DNA of 64,000 nt from Nomia melanderi. Its lineage: Eukaryota; Arthropoda; Insecta; Hymenoptera; Halictidae. Below, one piece after another: positions 11,281-23,330 of the stretch. The first letter of the stretch is position 1. Each line of letters starts with the position of its first letter. A program made the translations under genes and the position numbers. The DNA lies in assembly GCF_051020985.1 (NCBI RefSeq), contig NC_134999.1:31901160-31965159 (forward strand), read 5' to 3'. The notes under the pieces were generated by a model, which worked only from the letters and a program-made list of their open reading frames with translations, made no database searches and was not told the DNA's origin.

Positions 11281-12870
11281 CTACCTTCGGAATTGAATTC
11301 TAATGCAATCTAAACTCAGAATCCATTTCAGCTGTTAAATACAAAACCACGCGAAGAATCGAAACTCGAAAACAAATGATACTCAACATCGTCCGATCCC
11401 GCTGAAACACAAGCCAACAAATCCGAAGGATCATCGTTTAATTCGAAGGAACGAAAACGAATGGTATCAAGCCGCCTTCAATGACTCAACGTTCTCAGAA
11501 TGAAGCTCCAAGTTACACCCAGTTCCTCTGCTAATGAAGAATACCGTCTCTCCAAGAAGAGGAACGGAGGAGGAGAAGGAGAGAGTATTCCCCCAGGGTC
11601 CAAATCGAAAGGTTTTAAAGTCAAGAAACGTTTTAAGGGCTCGTTTAATGTCCACGATCTCCGGTCCGAGCGTTATTTTTTTGTCGCTCGGTTCCGGCCA
11701 GACAAAAGCAAAGAAGAGGAGAGAGAGGGGAAGACACGGATAGAGTGAGAGAGGGACTTTTACTCGCGTGGGCCCGGAGGCGAGGCACCAGTTTGGTTTT
11801 TGGCCACGGAGAGGTACCCGGAGTGTGCCCCCATGGAGGCTCCAAGGGCCACCTGCCCTACCAGGGACCCCCTTTTACGTCCACTTTATTAGCTATTATT
11901 ATACGCGTGCTTTGGCTCCGGTTTCTCTTTCTCTCTCCTTCCCCCCCCTCGCCTCTCCGCACTTCTCCGGAACGGACGAACAGGTCCCGCCCGCGCCTGT
12001 TTAGAAATATTTCACGAAACGTTCCTCGGCTTAGCCCGGCGCACATCGAGTTCGTTAATCCTTCGACTCGTAGCCTAAACAATCCGGACCCACGAAACCT
12101 CCTGAGAAACCTGCCCCCACGTCTCGCGACTAAGATAAATATTGGGCTGATGCAAAAATTTCGACGTTTTTTGGTACGTGGCTGAACCTCTGTAGACCCG
12201 TGTGACTTTGAAGTCACATCGATATACTGGGTGGAGTTAATCTGTTTCGTGTTTCATCGCGGAATCACGAATGAAATTAGATAATTAATCATGAACTTTT
12301 ATAGGCAGGCGTGAACATTCAGCGATATTGTAAATTCGGAGTTGCAAAGTATATTTGTTTCAATGAAATTATTAAGAGGATTGGATACATTGTTAATTTG
12401 TATTGATAGGTTGATATTTATTAATTTCGTACTGCGTATGTATTATTTAAATATTATATTATCTAAATATTTTTGTCACGAATAACATTCAGCCCATAAA
12501 GGTTAATTGGAAATTCTGTTTGTTCGAAACATTTGTGTTCAGAATATTGTAACTCTTCTCTTTATTATTTATAAGAAAAATGTCAAAATCTTTGCAGCGA
12601 CCTAATATTACAATTACATGCATACACGTTTCATATCCCCGATACTTTTTCCTGAAAACGAAGGTGAGATGCAGTGTCTCTTTTTCGAAGTGTCTCTTTT
12701 TGCCACACGAACACGCGTGTCGTAATAAATTCTAACGCGCTCGAGCGATCGTGAAAGCGTATTTACATAGGTTATCTAATGATTTTGAACGGTGGAATTT
12801 TTTCTGCTTTCCTTCCTTCTTGCTCGTTTGTCATTCACGTGTTATTGTGCTTTGGAATATATATATTCAT
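11281..12870. other. Non-coding: A+C spacer, island 11.5-12.2 kb, G+T flank
   Basis: The left flank at 11341-11400 has 8 G and 18 C. The island carries a purine-rich tract (11555-11590 and 11700-11755) and a pyrimidine tract at 11921-11970 with a C8 run. The right flank at 12301-12360 has 15 G and 7 C. A 16-bp tandem doublet (AGTGTCTCTTTTT core) occurs at 12673-12704. The 146-codon frame at 11745-12185 is composition-driven. Confidence 0.6.
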
Positions 12871-13218
12871 AAGTTATTACACGTAATATCTTTCTTTCGT
12901 ATCTAATATTCGATTTGCAAACTGTAATAGTTTGATTCGAGAAACTTAGATCACTACGCATAGAATTCAGTTAAACAAAAATCGGATAAACTTTGTTGCT
13001 CTCAGTTACATACCTCAATTCTTTTTTCAGAAAAAAGGAAACACTAAATTTAGGTGAAAGTATTACTGAATTATTATCATAATATCTTTCTTCCACATAA
13101 ATTTCTAATATCCGACTTTCAAACTCCAATATTCAATTTCAAAAACTTAGATCACATAGGATTCAGTCAATGAAAAATCATATAAAACTTTGTTGCTCTC
13201 AATTCCTCTTTTCAAAAG
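12871..13218 (+). repeat. Tandem duplication, unit about 196 bp, two copies
   Basis: AATATCTTTCTT appears at 12885 and again at 13081. Both copies then carry TTCGATTTGCAAACT-like sequence, AAACTTAGATCAC, ATTCAGT and ACTTTGTTGCTCTCA in the same order. The copies have diverged by small indels. The pair ends about 100 bp before the left edge of a GC island. Confidence 0.75.
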
Positions 13219-14760
13219 TACGATAAAATAATTTCTCAGTAACGCTACAAACTAGAAAATCTCTATCAAGTAATTACAAACGATACTCTAATCACAAATC
13301 ATGATCATTCAGCTGCCAAGCAGCTCAGAATTCCTCGCGCGTAACGTCTTTAAGAGTTGAATTGTTTTTATCAAACGGACGCCAGCGATCGATATCAGAA
13401 AAGCGTGAAACTGGCCGGCGGAGCGGCGAGGTTCCATTAAAGAGGAAAGTCTGATTGCGTCTCGAGCGAATCGCGAAGAAAATTAGCTCATCTGAGGATT
13501 CGCCACGGACAACGGTCGGCCGCGTTGAGCCCCGGCAACGCGTGGAAGCATGCAAACCGCTCCGAGACACGTTGCGTTCCATTATTATGATATAAGACAC
13601 GCGTGGCCTGCATTAACCATAAAACCACTGTTTCATCTGAGAGGCGCGTGTAGAGCCCAGAGCATTTGTCAGAACACATGATGCCACATTACCGTCAGCG
13701 CGTGGCTTGCATGGCCCCGGCTGCCTGTCTCGAGCTGGAACCCGGCTCGAATACTGCGAGGTATCGTTAGTATACTGATTTCTATGTTTCAACCGATGCT
13801 GAACATTTTCAAGTTAGATCCTGATTTATTTTTATTACCCCGTCGATTTCATGCAGCTCTAGCGCCTATTATTATGTAAAATACACAGTAAGAAAATACA
13901 ATGGAGTAAAATGTCGCGGAGTATAGCGAAATATTGAAAACTATAGGAGAGTAAACTCAATGCAGTGGAACGATTCTGATTTTATGCCGCTTCATGGTTT
14001 TGAAATAAATTTCTTGATCAGGGTCTGAGGAAATATTCAGTTTTTCTGTGAGGATTTTGAATGAACGTTGATCTAGATATCTATGAGTACTACAAACGAT
14101 TGAAATGTAGATTGTAGTTTCGTAATATTAGAATTTGTGTATAAAGTTGAAAGTTACTTTTGATTTTATTCAATTCGAGGTACAATGTGTAATTGGGAGA
14201 ATCGATTTAGCTGACTCGTGGGAATCTGTATTTAAAATTGTAAACGATAATGCGACGTTTTTATTTGAAATCTTGGAGTTTAAGGATTTTTCGTCGATAG
14301 CCAGGCAATACAGGAAATACCAAAAAATATTTTAATTGCCGTTATTTCCAGAATGATTGAAGTCGACAGGGAAACGCGATAAAAGCCAATGAACACATAA
14401 ATTCAGGCTTTATCGTTAGTAAAATAAGGTAGCAAACGTGTAACAGGATTACGATGTCATAAGGCTGGCCAAGCACCGCAGGAAAGTCTCGTTAGCGAAT
14501 GATAAGCGAAAACGACATGCACATTACACACGAATGCATATATCACGAATTGATACGGGTTCGAGCTTTATAAATAGTCACCGGTTCGGAATGTTACGAT
14601 TGGCTGCGATAGAAATCAAGCTCGATCGGAAAATGATGTGTTCGCGTGGGAGGATATATTGGAAGCATACGTTCCAACATTGCTACAATATAAACGCGTA
14701 TGAAATGTTTCTCGGTTAAACAACACGTTTGACCCAGAGTTTAAAAATTATAGTACACCA
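13219..14760. other. Non-coding: GC island 13.32-13.79 kb and long AT-rich tail
   Basis: The left flank is C-rich over G (13261-13320: 6 G, 15 C). To the right, 14101-14160 has 12 G and 2 C. Frames of 60-91 codons are present but none is recognised. Confidence 0.55.
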
Positions 14761-16320
14761 CCTATAAACTTTCATATCAAATCTCGAAACCTTCGAAACA
14801 AGAAACAACGTTCACCTTTTATTAAACAATAATAACAATCATTCCTCGCAAAGAGATCAATCTACCACTTAAATTCCTAATAAACAAAGTCCTTCTGAAC
14901 CGAAAACACCAAATAATTCTCGTCCGGTAAAACTTCAATATTCCCCGAGCACCATCCCACAATGTCTCCGAAAACAAATCCATAAATGTCACTTTCACAA
15001 ATCACAATTACCTCCCGATAAATAATCCCCAGCAAATCAACAAAACAGAAAACCAACTGGAACTACCGTTCAACATCGTCGGCGTGGTCGAGCGAAGAAT
15101 TCCCAGAGCCAGGCGATCGATCAAATCGTCCACCCCGCTCTAATTCTCTGCGACCGCGCCTCGCCCCCATCGCCACTTATTCATCCTCCTCGAGAGCTAT
15201 CTATCGTCCCCTTCCTATGGCAATCGTCGTAGGCCAAGTAAAGTAATGTCCGTGTCAACGGGGTCCTCGGACCTCCGGCACGCCCACGCGGGAAGTTCGA
15301 AAACATTAGCGGTCGAACTGGACCGTTGGAGCAGTAAAGCGATGTTACGTGGCGTTCGCTTCGTCTTCTTCATCCTCCTCTTCATCCCCTGTTGCACACG
15401 TGGTCCCGAGTCCGTGACGCTTCGGGGCTATCGTCACGACTCTCTCTCGCTGTCTCCCTCGCCCTCCGCTCCGTCGAATCTTTCTCTTATTCTCTCCAGC
15501 TTATTCCTCCCCGCCCTCTTCAGCTCGTTTCTCTTCGAGAGCAGCACGAGCGCGTACTTCCTCGGTACTTACGACCGTCCCCGAGTAGTTTTATTCTGTC
15601 TGGCAGCGTGGGCGGGAGCGGGACGATGCACAGAACTTAGGGGCCATCTCCATTTGCCGATTACTCTGCCCCGTTCTCTCCCCCTCGCTCTTTCTCCCTC
15701 TATCGCTCCACCCGTTTCATCGATGTATCTCTGTCCTCCGCCTGCCGCGAAGCTTCTCCTCGTCCGTTAGTGGTTTCTCGTGCTTTCCTCTCTTTCTCTC
15801 TCTCTATCCGTGTCTCTCTTTTTCCTTCTATCAGTACTCGGCTCTCTCTCTCCTTTCGCTCTTTCTCTCGCCACCCTCCGCCGTTCTCGTCGCCGATCCG
15901 ATACCGCAAACTCGCCTCCGGTACGCTGCCCGCTCGCTTCTCTATGTCGAAAACGGCGCTCGTGAAATTGAAGGTTTCGCTGTGGGGGCGAGGACGAAAG
16001 TCGGCCCAACAAATCCCGTCTTTACTGAAATTACTCGCCGGGAATTTATCTCGTCGCCAGGGAAACCTGCACGCGCCCGGCATCCACGAGGAAATCACCC
16101 CCGCCACGTCACGGCCGCACGCACACCCGAACGCCGCTGTTCGTGAGACGTGGTTTTTGGACAGCGATCGGGGGATGTTCGGTTTCGGAGTTGTCGGCGA
16201 GAGTAGATTCTTTCGGGCATTCAATTGTCGGCTGATTTCCCTGGGTATGGGATCGAGGGTTTTATTGTTATGGTTTCGAGGGAATGTGGAATCGAGGGAG
16301 TAAAGGATTTTGGCGAATGA
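14761..16320. other. Non-coding GC island 15.08-16.3 kb with strong flank skew
   Basis: The left flank 14941-15060 has 10 G, 39 C, 49 A and 22 T. The right flank 16261-16380 has 35 G, 10 C, 33 A and 42 T. Frames of 174-177 codons on both strands overlap a pyrimidine-rich tract and read as Ser/Leu/Pro or Arg/Glu low complexity. Confidence 0.7.
15440..15890 (+). repeat. Pyrimidine-rich low-complexity tracts
   Basis: CT-rich DNA with CTCTCTC and TTTCTCTC runs at about 15440-15522 and 15776-15888. It is simple sequence, and it creates the misleading long frames on both strands in this area. Confidence 0.75.
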
Positions 16321-17300
16321 AGCTTGTGTTGGGAAGTTTCTAAACCGTTAGTTGTTTAACCGAACGAAGTTTATTATAGACTATCAGTTGACAACAGAAT
16401 TGTGTATTAAGTGCAATAGTTACATTTTTATTTCTTTAAACTTATGCCAAGCAATAAATCAATTAAAATGCCTGTACTCTATCGAGTAGTTTGATTGGCT
16501 TTTTAAAATCACTTTCAAATTTTACAAAAAGTGGCAGACTTTCTAGTGATGACGCGCGACGCGAAAGACAGGACACTGGAATGCCGAGTATTTAGATTGT
16601 GTAGCACGATCGGTCGCTTAATTTGGATCTCCAGTGTCCCTGACTCACGAAAAAGAAAGGAGGAGTCGTGAATTCTCTCGGTGTCCGGTCCACCTGGCCG
16701 AAAAGCGTCCGAAACGCCGCTACAACAACCTGCCGTGGGCTGTTCGAAGTTTCCCCGTGTTCGCCCACGCGCCGATACTTAACGGCGGCAAAGGCGCTTA
16801 TTAACGGTTATTACGTCGGGGATGTTGGCCGATTAAAAAGGCAGGGAGAAAGAAAAGAAAGGAAACGAACCGGCGCGCTGGGTCGCGCACCATCACCGGC
16901 AGCCGATGCATCGTCGATCCGATCCGCGCAAATTAACAGGCAATCGTTTGACGGGATTTACGAGGCACGAGTTAAAAATACTAAACATTTTTGTCTACAA
17001 TGAAATTTGCAGTAGGCATAAGCGGAATGCTAACTGCGCACTTCCAAGTACCTCCGCAATGTCTATATCAGACAGGTGAGAAGTATTATAGCAGTAATGT
17101 GTGGTTATTGGAGGTGGTTTCTGGAAATTATTCTGTTCGATCTTAAAATGTTTTTCGAAGCTTTAACGCATTTAATGAATAACATTAATTCATCGCTTTA
17201 AAATTTGTTTTCTTGGAAAATCAACGTTAGTCTTCCATAGATTTCTGTTTGTTCTTAAGTGATATTATTTTATCAGTTGATCGATAATGAAATGCAATTC
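16321..17300. other. Non-coding: small island 16.53-17.0 kb with G+T right flank
   Basis: 17101-17160 has 16 G and 5 C. The 111-codon frame at 16668-17003 has no recognised domain. Confidence 0.55.
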
Positions 17301-17470
17301 TTTATTAATTCTTTACAATTCTTTATAATTCTTATAAACTCTCGCAAATTCTCATAAATTCTCATAAATTCTCGTAAATTCTCATAAATTCTCATAAATT
17401 CCCATGAACTCTTATAAATTCCTATAAATTCTGTATGTTTCCCATAAATTCCCATCGACTCTCTATAAAT
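17301..17470 (+). repeat. 10-bp minisatellite, consensus CTCATAAATT, about 17 units
   Basis: The sequence divides exactly into decamers with no indels. The six central units (17341-17400) are nearly perfect and the outer ones diverge. Each unit carries an AAATT tract, so A/T tracts recur every 10 bp, close to one helical turn. On the minus strand this yields a repetitive 60-codon frame that is an artefact. Confidence 0.85.
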
Positions 17471-18180
17471 ACTTTGTCACTACACTGGAAACTAATTAAC
17501 ATTCAACACAGTATATCAAACGCTTCACTTCTTTTCGAGCAACCTGTAAACTGTTCGATCGAAACGTTATTCGTGTTCGACATTTTTCCCTCGTATTTCC
17601 CGACGAACGGTGTAAATCATCCCAAAATAGAGGGGCAGCGGGTCGTCATCCACGCGATCGCACGGGCGCACGAGCGATCGATCGATCCCTCCGGGGAGAT
17701 ATTTCTCCGCGAGCGGCGAAGATTCATTGGACGGTTTTCCATCGCGCGACGACGCTCAAAGCGCGTTCACTCGGCCGGATTATAAATTTTAACTAATTCG
17801 AACCCTCGTGACCCACGCCGGATGCGTTCTTAATTTTATATGCCTACGCCGCGGGCCTATAAATACAGCCGTATTAATATTTTAATATCCTCCGCGGGGA
17901 TCGCGCATAAATTATCGGAGACGGTTGTTACGCCGGGCGTTTACGGGCCGATTTTTACGCGCGGCTTCCACGCGTCGGCACTATTTTTACGGTGCCGAGG
18001 CAGCCTTCAACGAAATTTCTCTTTGTCGATGCGAGGTGTTGTGCTCGCCGGCGTTTTATTGGAAATAGATGGGGTTCGGGTGCTTTTATTAACCCCTGGT
18101 ACCCGGTGCCAGTTAGAGTTAAAGTGTTAGGCCGTTTTATAAGACTGCGTTTTATCTCATCCCGAAGCTTTTAAATATCC
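17471..18180. other. Non-coding GC island 17.53-18.17 kb
   Basis: CpG-rich with (GATC) words near 17666. A TTAACCCCTGGTACC to GGTGCCAG near-palindrome lies at about 18089-18113. Frames of up to 116 codons are not recognised. Confidence 0.5.
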
Positions 18181-19300
18181 GTTGATTTATCTCCAACGAA
18201 CTTAGTCATTTCAGTAACCAACACCATCTTAAACTAAGAATTTGAATAATCCATACCAGTAACAAATAACGATTCACATAAAGCCACAAGTGGCACCTTC
18301 GCTATCAACAATAAACTTTCCTCCAAATCTTTTGCAATTTACATTTCCACTCAAACCAGAAAAAATGGTTTCAAAATTTCTATTAGACAAAGAATATACA
18401 ACGTCGCCTAAATTTTCTCTATAACAACCTCATTACCGAATTCATTACTTTCCAAACCTAATAAACAACTCCCCATCAAATCCACATTAACACTCACGTC
18501 TATACAGTCATATCATAAATAAACCTCTCAATGTAACCAATCCCAGAAATGTCCACCAACGAACATAGTCCACTTCGCGAGGAACAAATGCAGAGATGGC
18601 TCGTCCTGTGTTTCCCGTTCCACCCACATTTCGTTTCCATAAATCACCGCGCCGGCACAGCTCTTCAAGAATGGGCAGGTGCTCGAGCACCCACTGCCAC
18701 GCTCCGTGCACCCGTGCCAGCAACTCTTCCCCCGTTTTCTTCTCCTTCCTCCTCCTCTTCTTCTTCTCTCGCCGTTCGTCCTCCTGCTTCTCCAGTTTCT
18801 TCTTCTTCCCCGGCCAGCGCGTTTCGTCCTCGCGCAACTTCTCCACCTTTAAGTGCTTTTTTATGTGGCTTCGCCGTTTTGTTTCGATTTATTTTTTCCT
18901 CTCCGCCTCGGTTCCCCCCCGCGGCCCCTTCCACGCCTCTGCCACGGCCCCCGCCGACTGTCCACGCTCCTCGTCTTCGCCTCGCCTCCTCACCTACCCC
19001 CTTTTTTCGTTTTTTCCGCCGGGTTCACTCGTGGCCCGCGGCGTCCCCGCTGCAACGCGCCTTTACTTTTAGGCCTCCGGCGTAATTATCGCGTTTTGCG
19101 GTTTGCTAGCGGTCTGCCCCGCTGCCGTTCGGCCTGCAGGTGGTCCGCGGACCTGGCTTCATGGCTACGGACTTTCCTATTTTATACTCGCCGCTGGTGC
19201 AACGGAAATTCTTGTAATAACATCGCTCGCGGGGATTGATCGACGTAGCGAGCGTACACTGTGTTTCGGTACTATTTATAGTTCACTTGTACTGCGATGT
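18181..19300. other. Non-coding: A+C spacer and GC island 18.56-19.27 kb
   Basis: The left flank line 18421-18480 has 1 G and 19 C. The island contains a CT/CTT tract at about 18719-18800 and a C-rich section to 19020. The 178- and 158-codon frames here are Ser/Pro/Phe-rich translations of that tract. Confidence 0.65.
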
Positions 19301-20640
19301 ACAGTAATGTAGGAACATCGAACTTTGTAGTAGTATATAGCAGGTATTGTTGATTTTTGAAGTTTTAAATGAAAAATTCAGTTCCTCTAAGAGCAGACGA
19401 GATTATTGGTGATATTCTATTAAATTGTATTGTATTAATTTTATGAACTTTTTTTATAGGCAACGGGAATTTTGGTTACTGTAAAGATTAGTAATTATTC
19501 AGCGTTGGGACTGCAAGGAAATAACTATTTTCTGCAAGAATACAAATAATACCTTCTGCGAGATGATTGTCAAGATTCCTACTAACGATCTCCGATCTTC
19601 AGAAAGCAACTAAAGGTTTTCAGGAATCTTTCGAACGCAGGAAATCCGAAAAATTCCGAAAAATCCGTTTCTCGTTACAAGCCGATAAAGGGGCGATAAC
19701 GACGAACGGTTACGACGAGTATTTTCGCAATTCTCATGGGTTACGATAGATCGTTACCTTGGGCCTAAAAGGGTTGAGCTATAAAGCAGCAATAACGAAA
19801 TTCATAAATTCATTTTATCCCGTGCTGCGCGTAATATCCGCGGATACTTACAAACACTCCGGGTAATTTATATACTTGGGCAAAATGAGATCACTCCTGA
19901 AAAAATGAATCCTTCCTGTGCCTACGTGCGGAGGCGGTTCAAACAGTTTTACGTAACGTGCGGGCGAGTAACTTTCTACGGTCAAAATGATTCAATAAGT
20001 CTTAAATTTCATCGTTCAAACGGGCAAAGGAATTAAGTAATAATGCACAATTTACGATACAAGGTCCCTCGGGATTCTTTCGCGACGACCGTGCCCGGCA
20101 ACTTCGCGGAGAGGAATCGTGTACATTTTCGTCCGTTCCTCTTTGTTCCGTCTCGCATTCGTCGATGCCGCGCTTCCTACATGCTAAGGGGGCGCACCCT
20201 GTATTTAACGCTGGCTCGCGCGCGCGCGCGCGAGCGCTGGCTCCTTTATTATGGAGCCGGGGGCCAAAAAATCGCGGAAGTTTCGGAGTGCATGCCACGG
20301 TAATCGATGCCACCTGTTCCGTACGCTTCTTCATTTTGAAGAAAATGCAACCGGTCACGGGGCGAGAGGGAAAAGGAGCGGGAGGACGGTGCGAGGGTAA
20401 TTCTCATCTGTTCCGAGCGTACGCGTATTAAGAGTGCGATCGTAAAAGTTCTCCCCCGACAATGTAACGCACGCACCTTAATTGCACGACCGCGGAACCT
20501 TCATGTTTTACATTGTATCCTGAATGAAGAATTCCTTTTGTTCTCGGCTTGCTGCAGTTACCCCTGGCGTTCAACGGAGATTACGCGGCTCTTTGAAATT
20601 TTTAAATCGCTTGATGCGTTTTTGTTAACCCCTTCGGCTC
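19301..20640. other. Non-coding: G+T flank, then GC island 19.7-20.63 kb
   Basis: 19321-19380 has 11 G and 3 C. The island holds the CG palindrome at 20214-20235. A single TTAACCCCTTCGG end occurs near 20626 with no partner that I can find. Frames of up to 118 codons are not recognised. Confidence 0.55.
20214..20235. repeat. 22-bp perfect palindrome of alternating CG
   Basis: GCTC followed by alternating CG and closing with GAGC is fully self-complementary over 22 bases. Alternating CG of this length can adopt Z-DNA or a cruciform under supercoiling. Confidence 0.8.
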
Positions 20641-22060
20641 GCGTCGGTTTCTGGTACGGTTTGGCTGGTCAGTTTTTAGCGTGATTTTTTGTGGAGATTT
20701 ATTGTAGATTTTGTAGATAATAGTTGGATAATATTTTCTGTGGATTAGCGGATTCGCAATGAGGATGTGAGTTAAGATAATTTAGAATAAAGGAACTGCT
20801 GAAATTATTTTGGAAATCACTGGATGATATTGTTCGATCCTGAAAATAGGACTTCTTATGTTATTCTAAAAAAGTAACTACTTTCTTATCATTTCTGGCT
20901 TAAATGATATAATTATAAATATATTAACTTTATAACTGTAGTTTTGCTAAATTACTACTGATTGTATTAACTGTTCTTTCATCAAATCGCAAAGTGATTA
21001 CAAATATTTCTTTTTCATTGGTGAGCGCATAGAAATCTATTTGCACAACACAGTTCTTCCCCAAAAACGAATCAATTAACCATTCCCCAAAATCGCACGG
21101 ATAATTACAATCCTCGATAATAATCGATCCCGAATAGCGAAAATAAAATCCCACGATTCGAGTAGCCCAGAATTCTATTAACAGAAAAGTTACGCTCTTA
21201 AAACCGTTCTTGATGAACCATAAATCGATATTTCATGGGGACAGGTTCTCGGCCGGCCAAAAATTGAATATCTCTCTCCTCCCCTTCCCACCCCGCCACG
21301 CCGGAGCAGCACAGTTTATGATGCACGGCGTTTTAAAAATAATGTATTCATAAATGAGCCGCGCTGGCCCTTCGACTGCATTGAAATTGGCGTACTTTAC
21401 GCAGCCGAATAACGTTCCCCGCGAAATGCAACCTTTTCACGCGGCGTTTAAACAGTCAATTTGTCCTTTCCCCGGTTCGCCGGTGAATTCCCCGTAACTT
21501 AATCCCCATCAGGCGGGAGCACTCGTGCCTTAACTCAGCGGACTTAATCGCGACAGGTTGTCATTTCCACGCGACACGCGCAAATAATTGGATACGTTGA
21601 TACAAAAGGAGGACCGTGATACCACGGAATGACAGTCGCTTATCAATGTTTTTATACGCGGCTTTAAAAACATGTCGTATCCGTGCGCTCGCTTCCACGT
21701 GGCTGGATTACAGCCGTTTCTACAGGGTGGTTAAAAATGTCGCGCAGTCACGTATACACTTTCGAATATTAGGTAACTGAAACAAGATATCGCCTTGTCA
21801 GCTTGATTTTTGTCGCACGTTTTATTTAAACAGGTAGGATTACTCAATTCCACTTGTTCGCTCGTTGGCGAAGGTGTTTCCTGTATAATTAATAATTCTC
21901 ACAGCAGACGAGCATAAAAATATTAAATCCCCGAAGATCACAAGAAATTAGAGATATCAAAATTCTGATTAGAAACTGAACATTATCGAATACAACACTT
22001 CTTCCCATGGGTGAAATTTTCCAAACACAAAAGCTACCTCGCCGTTTCCATTCTAACATC
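20641..22060. other. Non-coding: AT spacer, GC island 21.18-21.76 kb, A+C spacer
   Basis: The island has several AT-rich homeodomain-like words in GC-rich context and no frame of interest. From 21900 the spacer becomes A+C-rich; 22021-22080 has 5 G and 24 C. Confidence 0.55.
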
Positions 22061-23330
22061 TTATCTCCCCGCGCAACACAAACCGACGTTAAACGGAAAT
22101 CTAGACTTCTTTAACAACCTCGGGGGAATCTAAAACCACGGACTACCGGAGTTTCGAATCAGAAACTGCCTCGTTAGAAACCTGTTCCAATAGTAATCGC
22201 TAACAGCTCCATTTCGTATATTCCCTCCGCGTAAATTCGAGCTCGGAGCGGCAAAAGAACAGATATCGGGCAGGCAAAAAGCATTTTTTAATTCGATTGT
22301 ATAAAACGCGAGGACCGAGCCGGATAGCCCGAGCGGCGCTAAGCCCCGTATAATTACCGCTCCTTTTCAGATTAGTCGGACTATCTAAAGCCTCTATTTC
22401 GAAATAGAGTACCCTCGAGATACGCCCGGTTTTATTACGATGAAAATCCATCCGGTCGAAACGTCTCGCCGCGAGAGTGCCTAGTTCCTTCTCGCCGCCG
22501 CGGCGAGCGTCGCGCGATTAAGAGCGAGAGAGGAGAGTAGCCGGAGATAGGTCGAACGAGGGGCAATCGGCCGGGAAAGATAAGAACACTACAAAGAACG
22601 AGTATTTTACTCGCGAGTCATCGGGTCCCGGGTCGGGGCGGCGGGTACGCGCAGGCGTCCGAGCCGACACGTTGCACTTTGACTTTTATGCCGAAATAAA
22701 CGTTTTATAATGATGCGGCAGTATCTCGGGAACTCGTTTCGTCCATTAGTCGGCAATGCACCTGTATCTAGGGTCCGGGGACCGTGTGGGGGTGTGCGCC
22801 GCTTTGGTAAAGGGTTGGATCGACCCTCTAATTTCAGCCTACCCGAATAGACCATAGTCGTTCTACGGTTTCAGGGTCGACGGGGTCAAGTCTCGAGTTA
22901 TAATTTCTGTTTTTTCCTTTCGTTTCTTTTCTGTCTTACCTTTCTCTTCATCTTGCACCGGGCCCCGTTGCTTTCAATGGGAGTGACCGTACTCCCCCGT
23001 TTTTGCGGCCAGGTAACCAACGAACTGGCCCCTCGCCGCGTGATCGAGGTAAATTAGAAACCGGAAGGGCTCGAATTGGCCCGCGGTCGTGGGGCTGAGG
23101 GTACTAGCAAACGAGATCCTCGTGGATCGTTCCCGTTATTCGTTAGTTTGATTGCTGTTTTGACGTGGCGCTCTTGTATTTAGTTGCTGGGAACGGTAAC
23201 GTTGCGGATAGGGTTATAGGTGCTCTGCTGTTGAATAAGTGTTTTTCAGTTCATTCTACTATTCGGTTGCGATAACGTAGGTGCGGATGGTTTAAGAACG
23301 TAGAGAATTTTCTATGATTGGGTGAAGTTC
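22061..23330. other. Non-coding GC island 22.1-23.2 kb with hairpins and G+T right flank
   Basis: Two small stems sit near each other: TCTCG-CCG-CGAGA at 22464-22476 and CTCGCCG-CCG-CGGCGAG at 22491-22507. The right flank 23161-23220 has 22 G and 8 C. Frames of 82-83 codons are not recognised. Confidence 0.6.

Noticed and set aside
15246..16303. Frames of 174-177 codons on both strands
   Set aside because: They translate CT/GA-rich simple sequence, overlap one another, and show no domain.
17273..17455. Minus-strand frame with a ten-residue repeat (NLREFMRIYE)
   Set aside because: It is the translation of three decamers of the 10-bp minisatellite, not a repeat protein.
18549..19239. 178-, 158- and 128-codon frames
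   Set aside because: Ser/Pro/Phe-rich readings of a pyrimidine tract in three overlapping phases; no domain or plausible splice structure seen.
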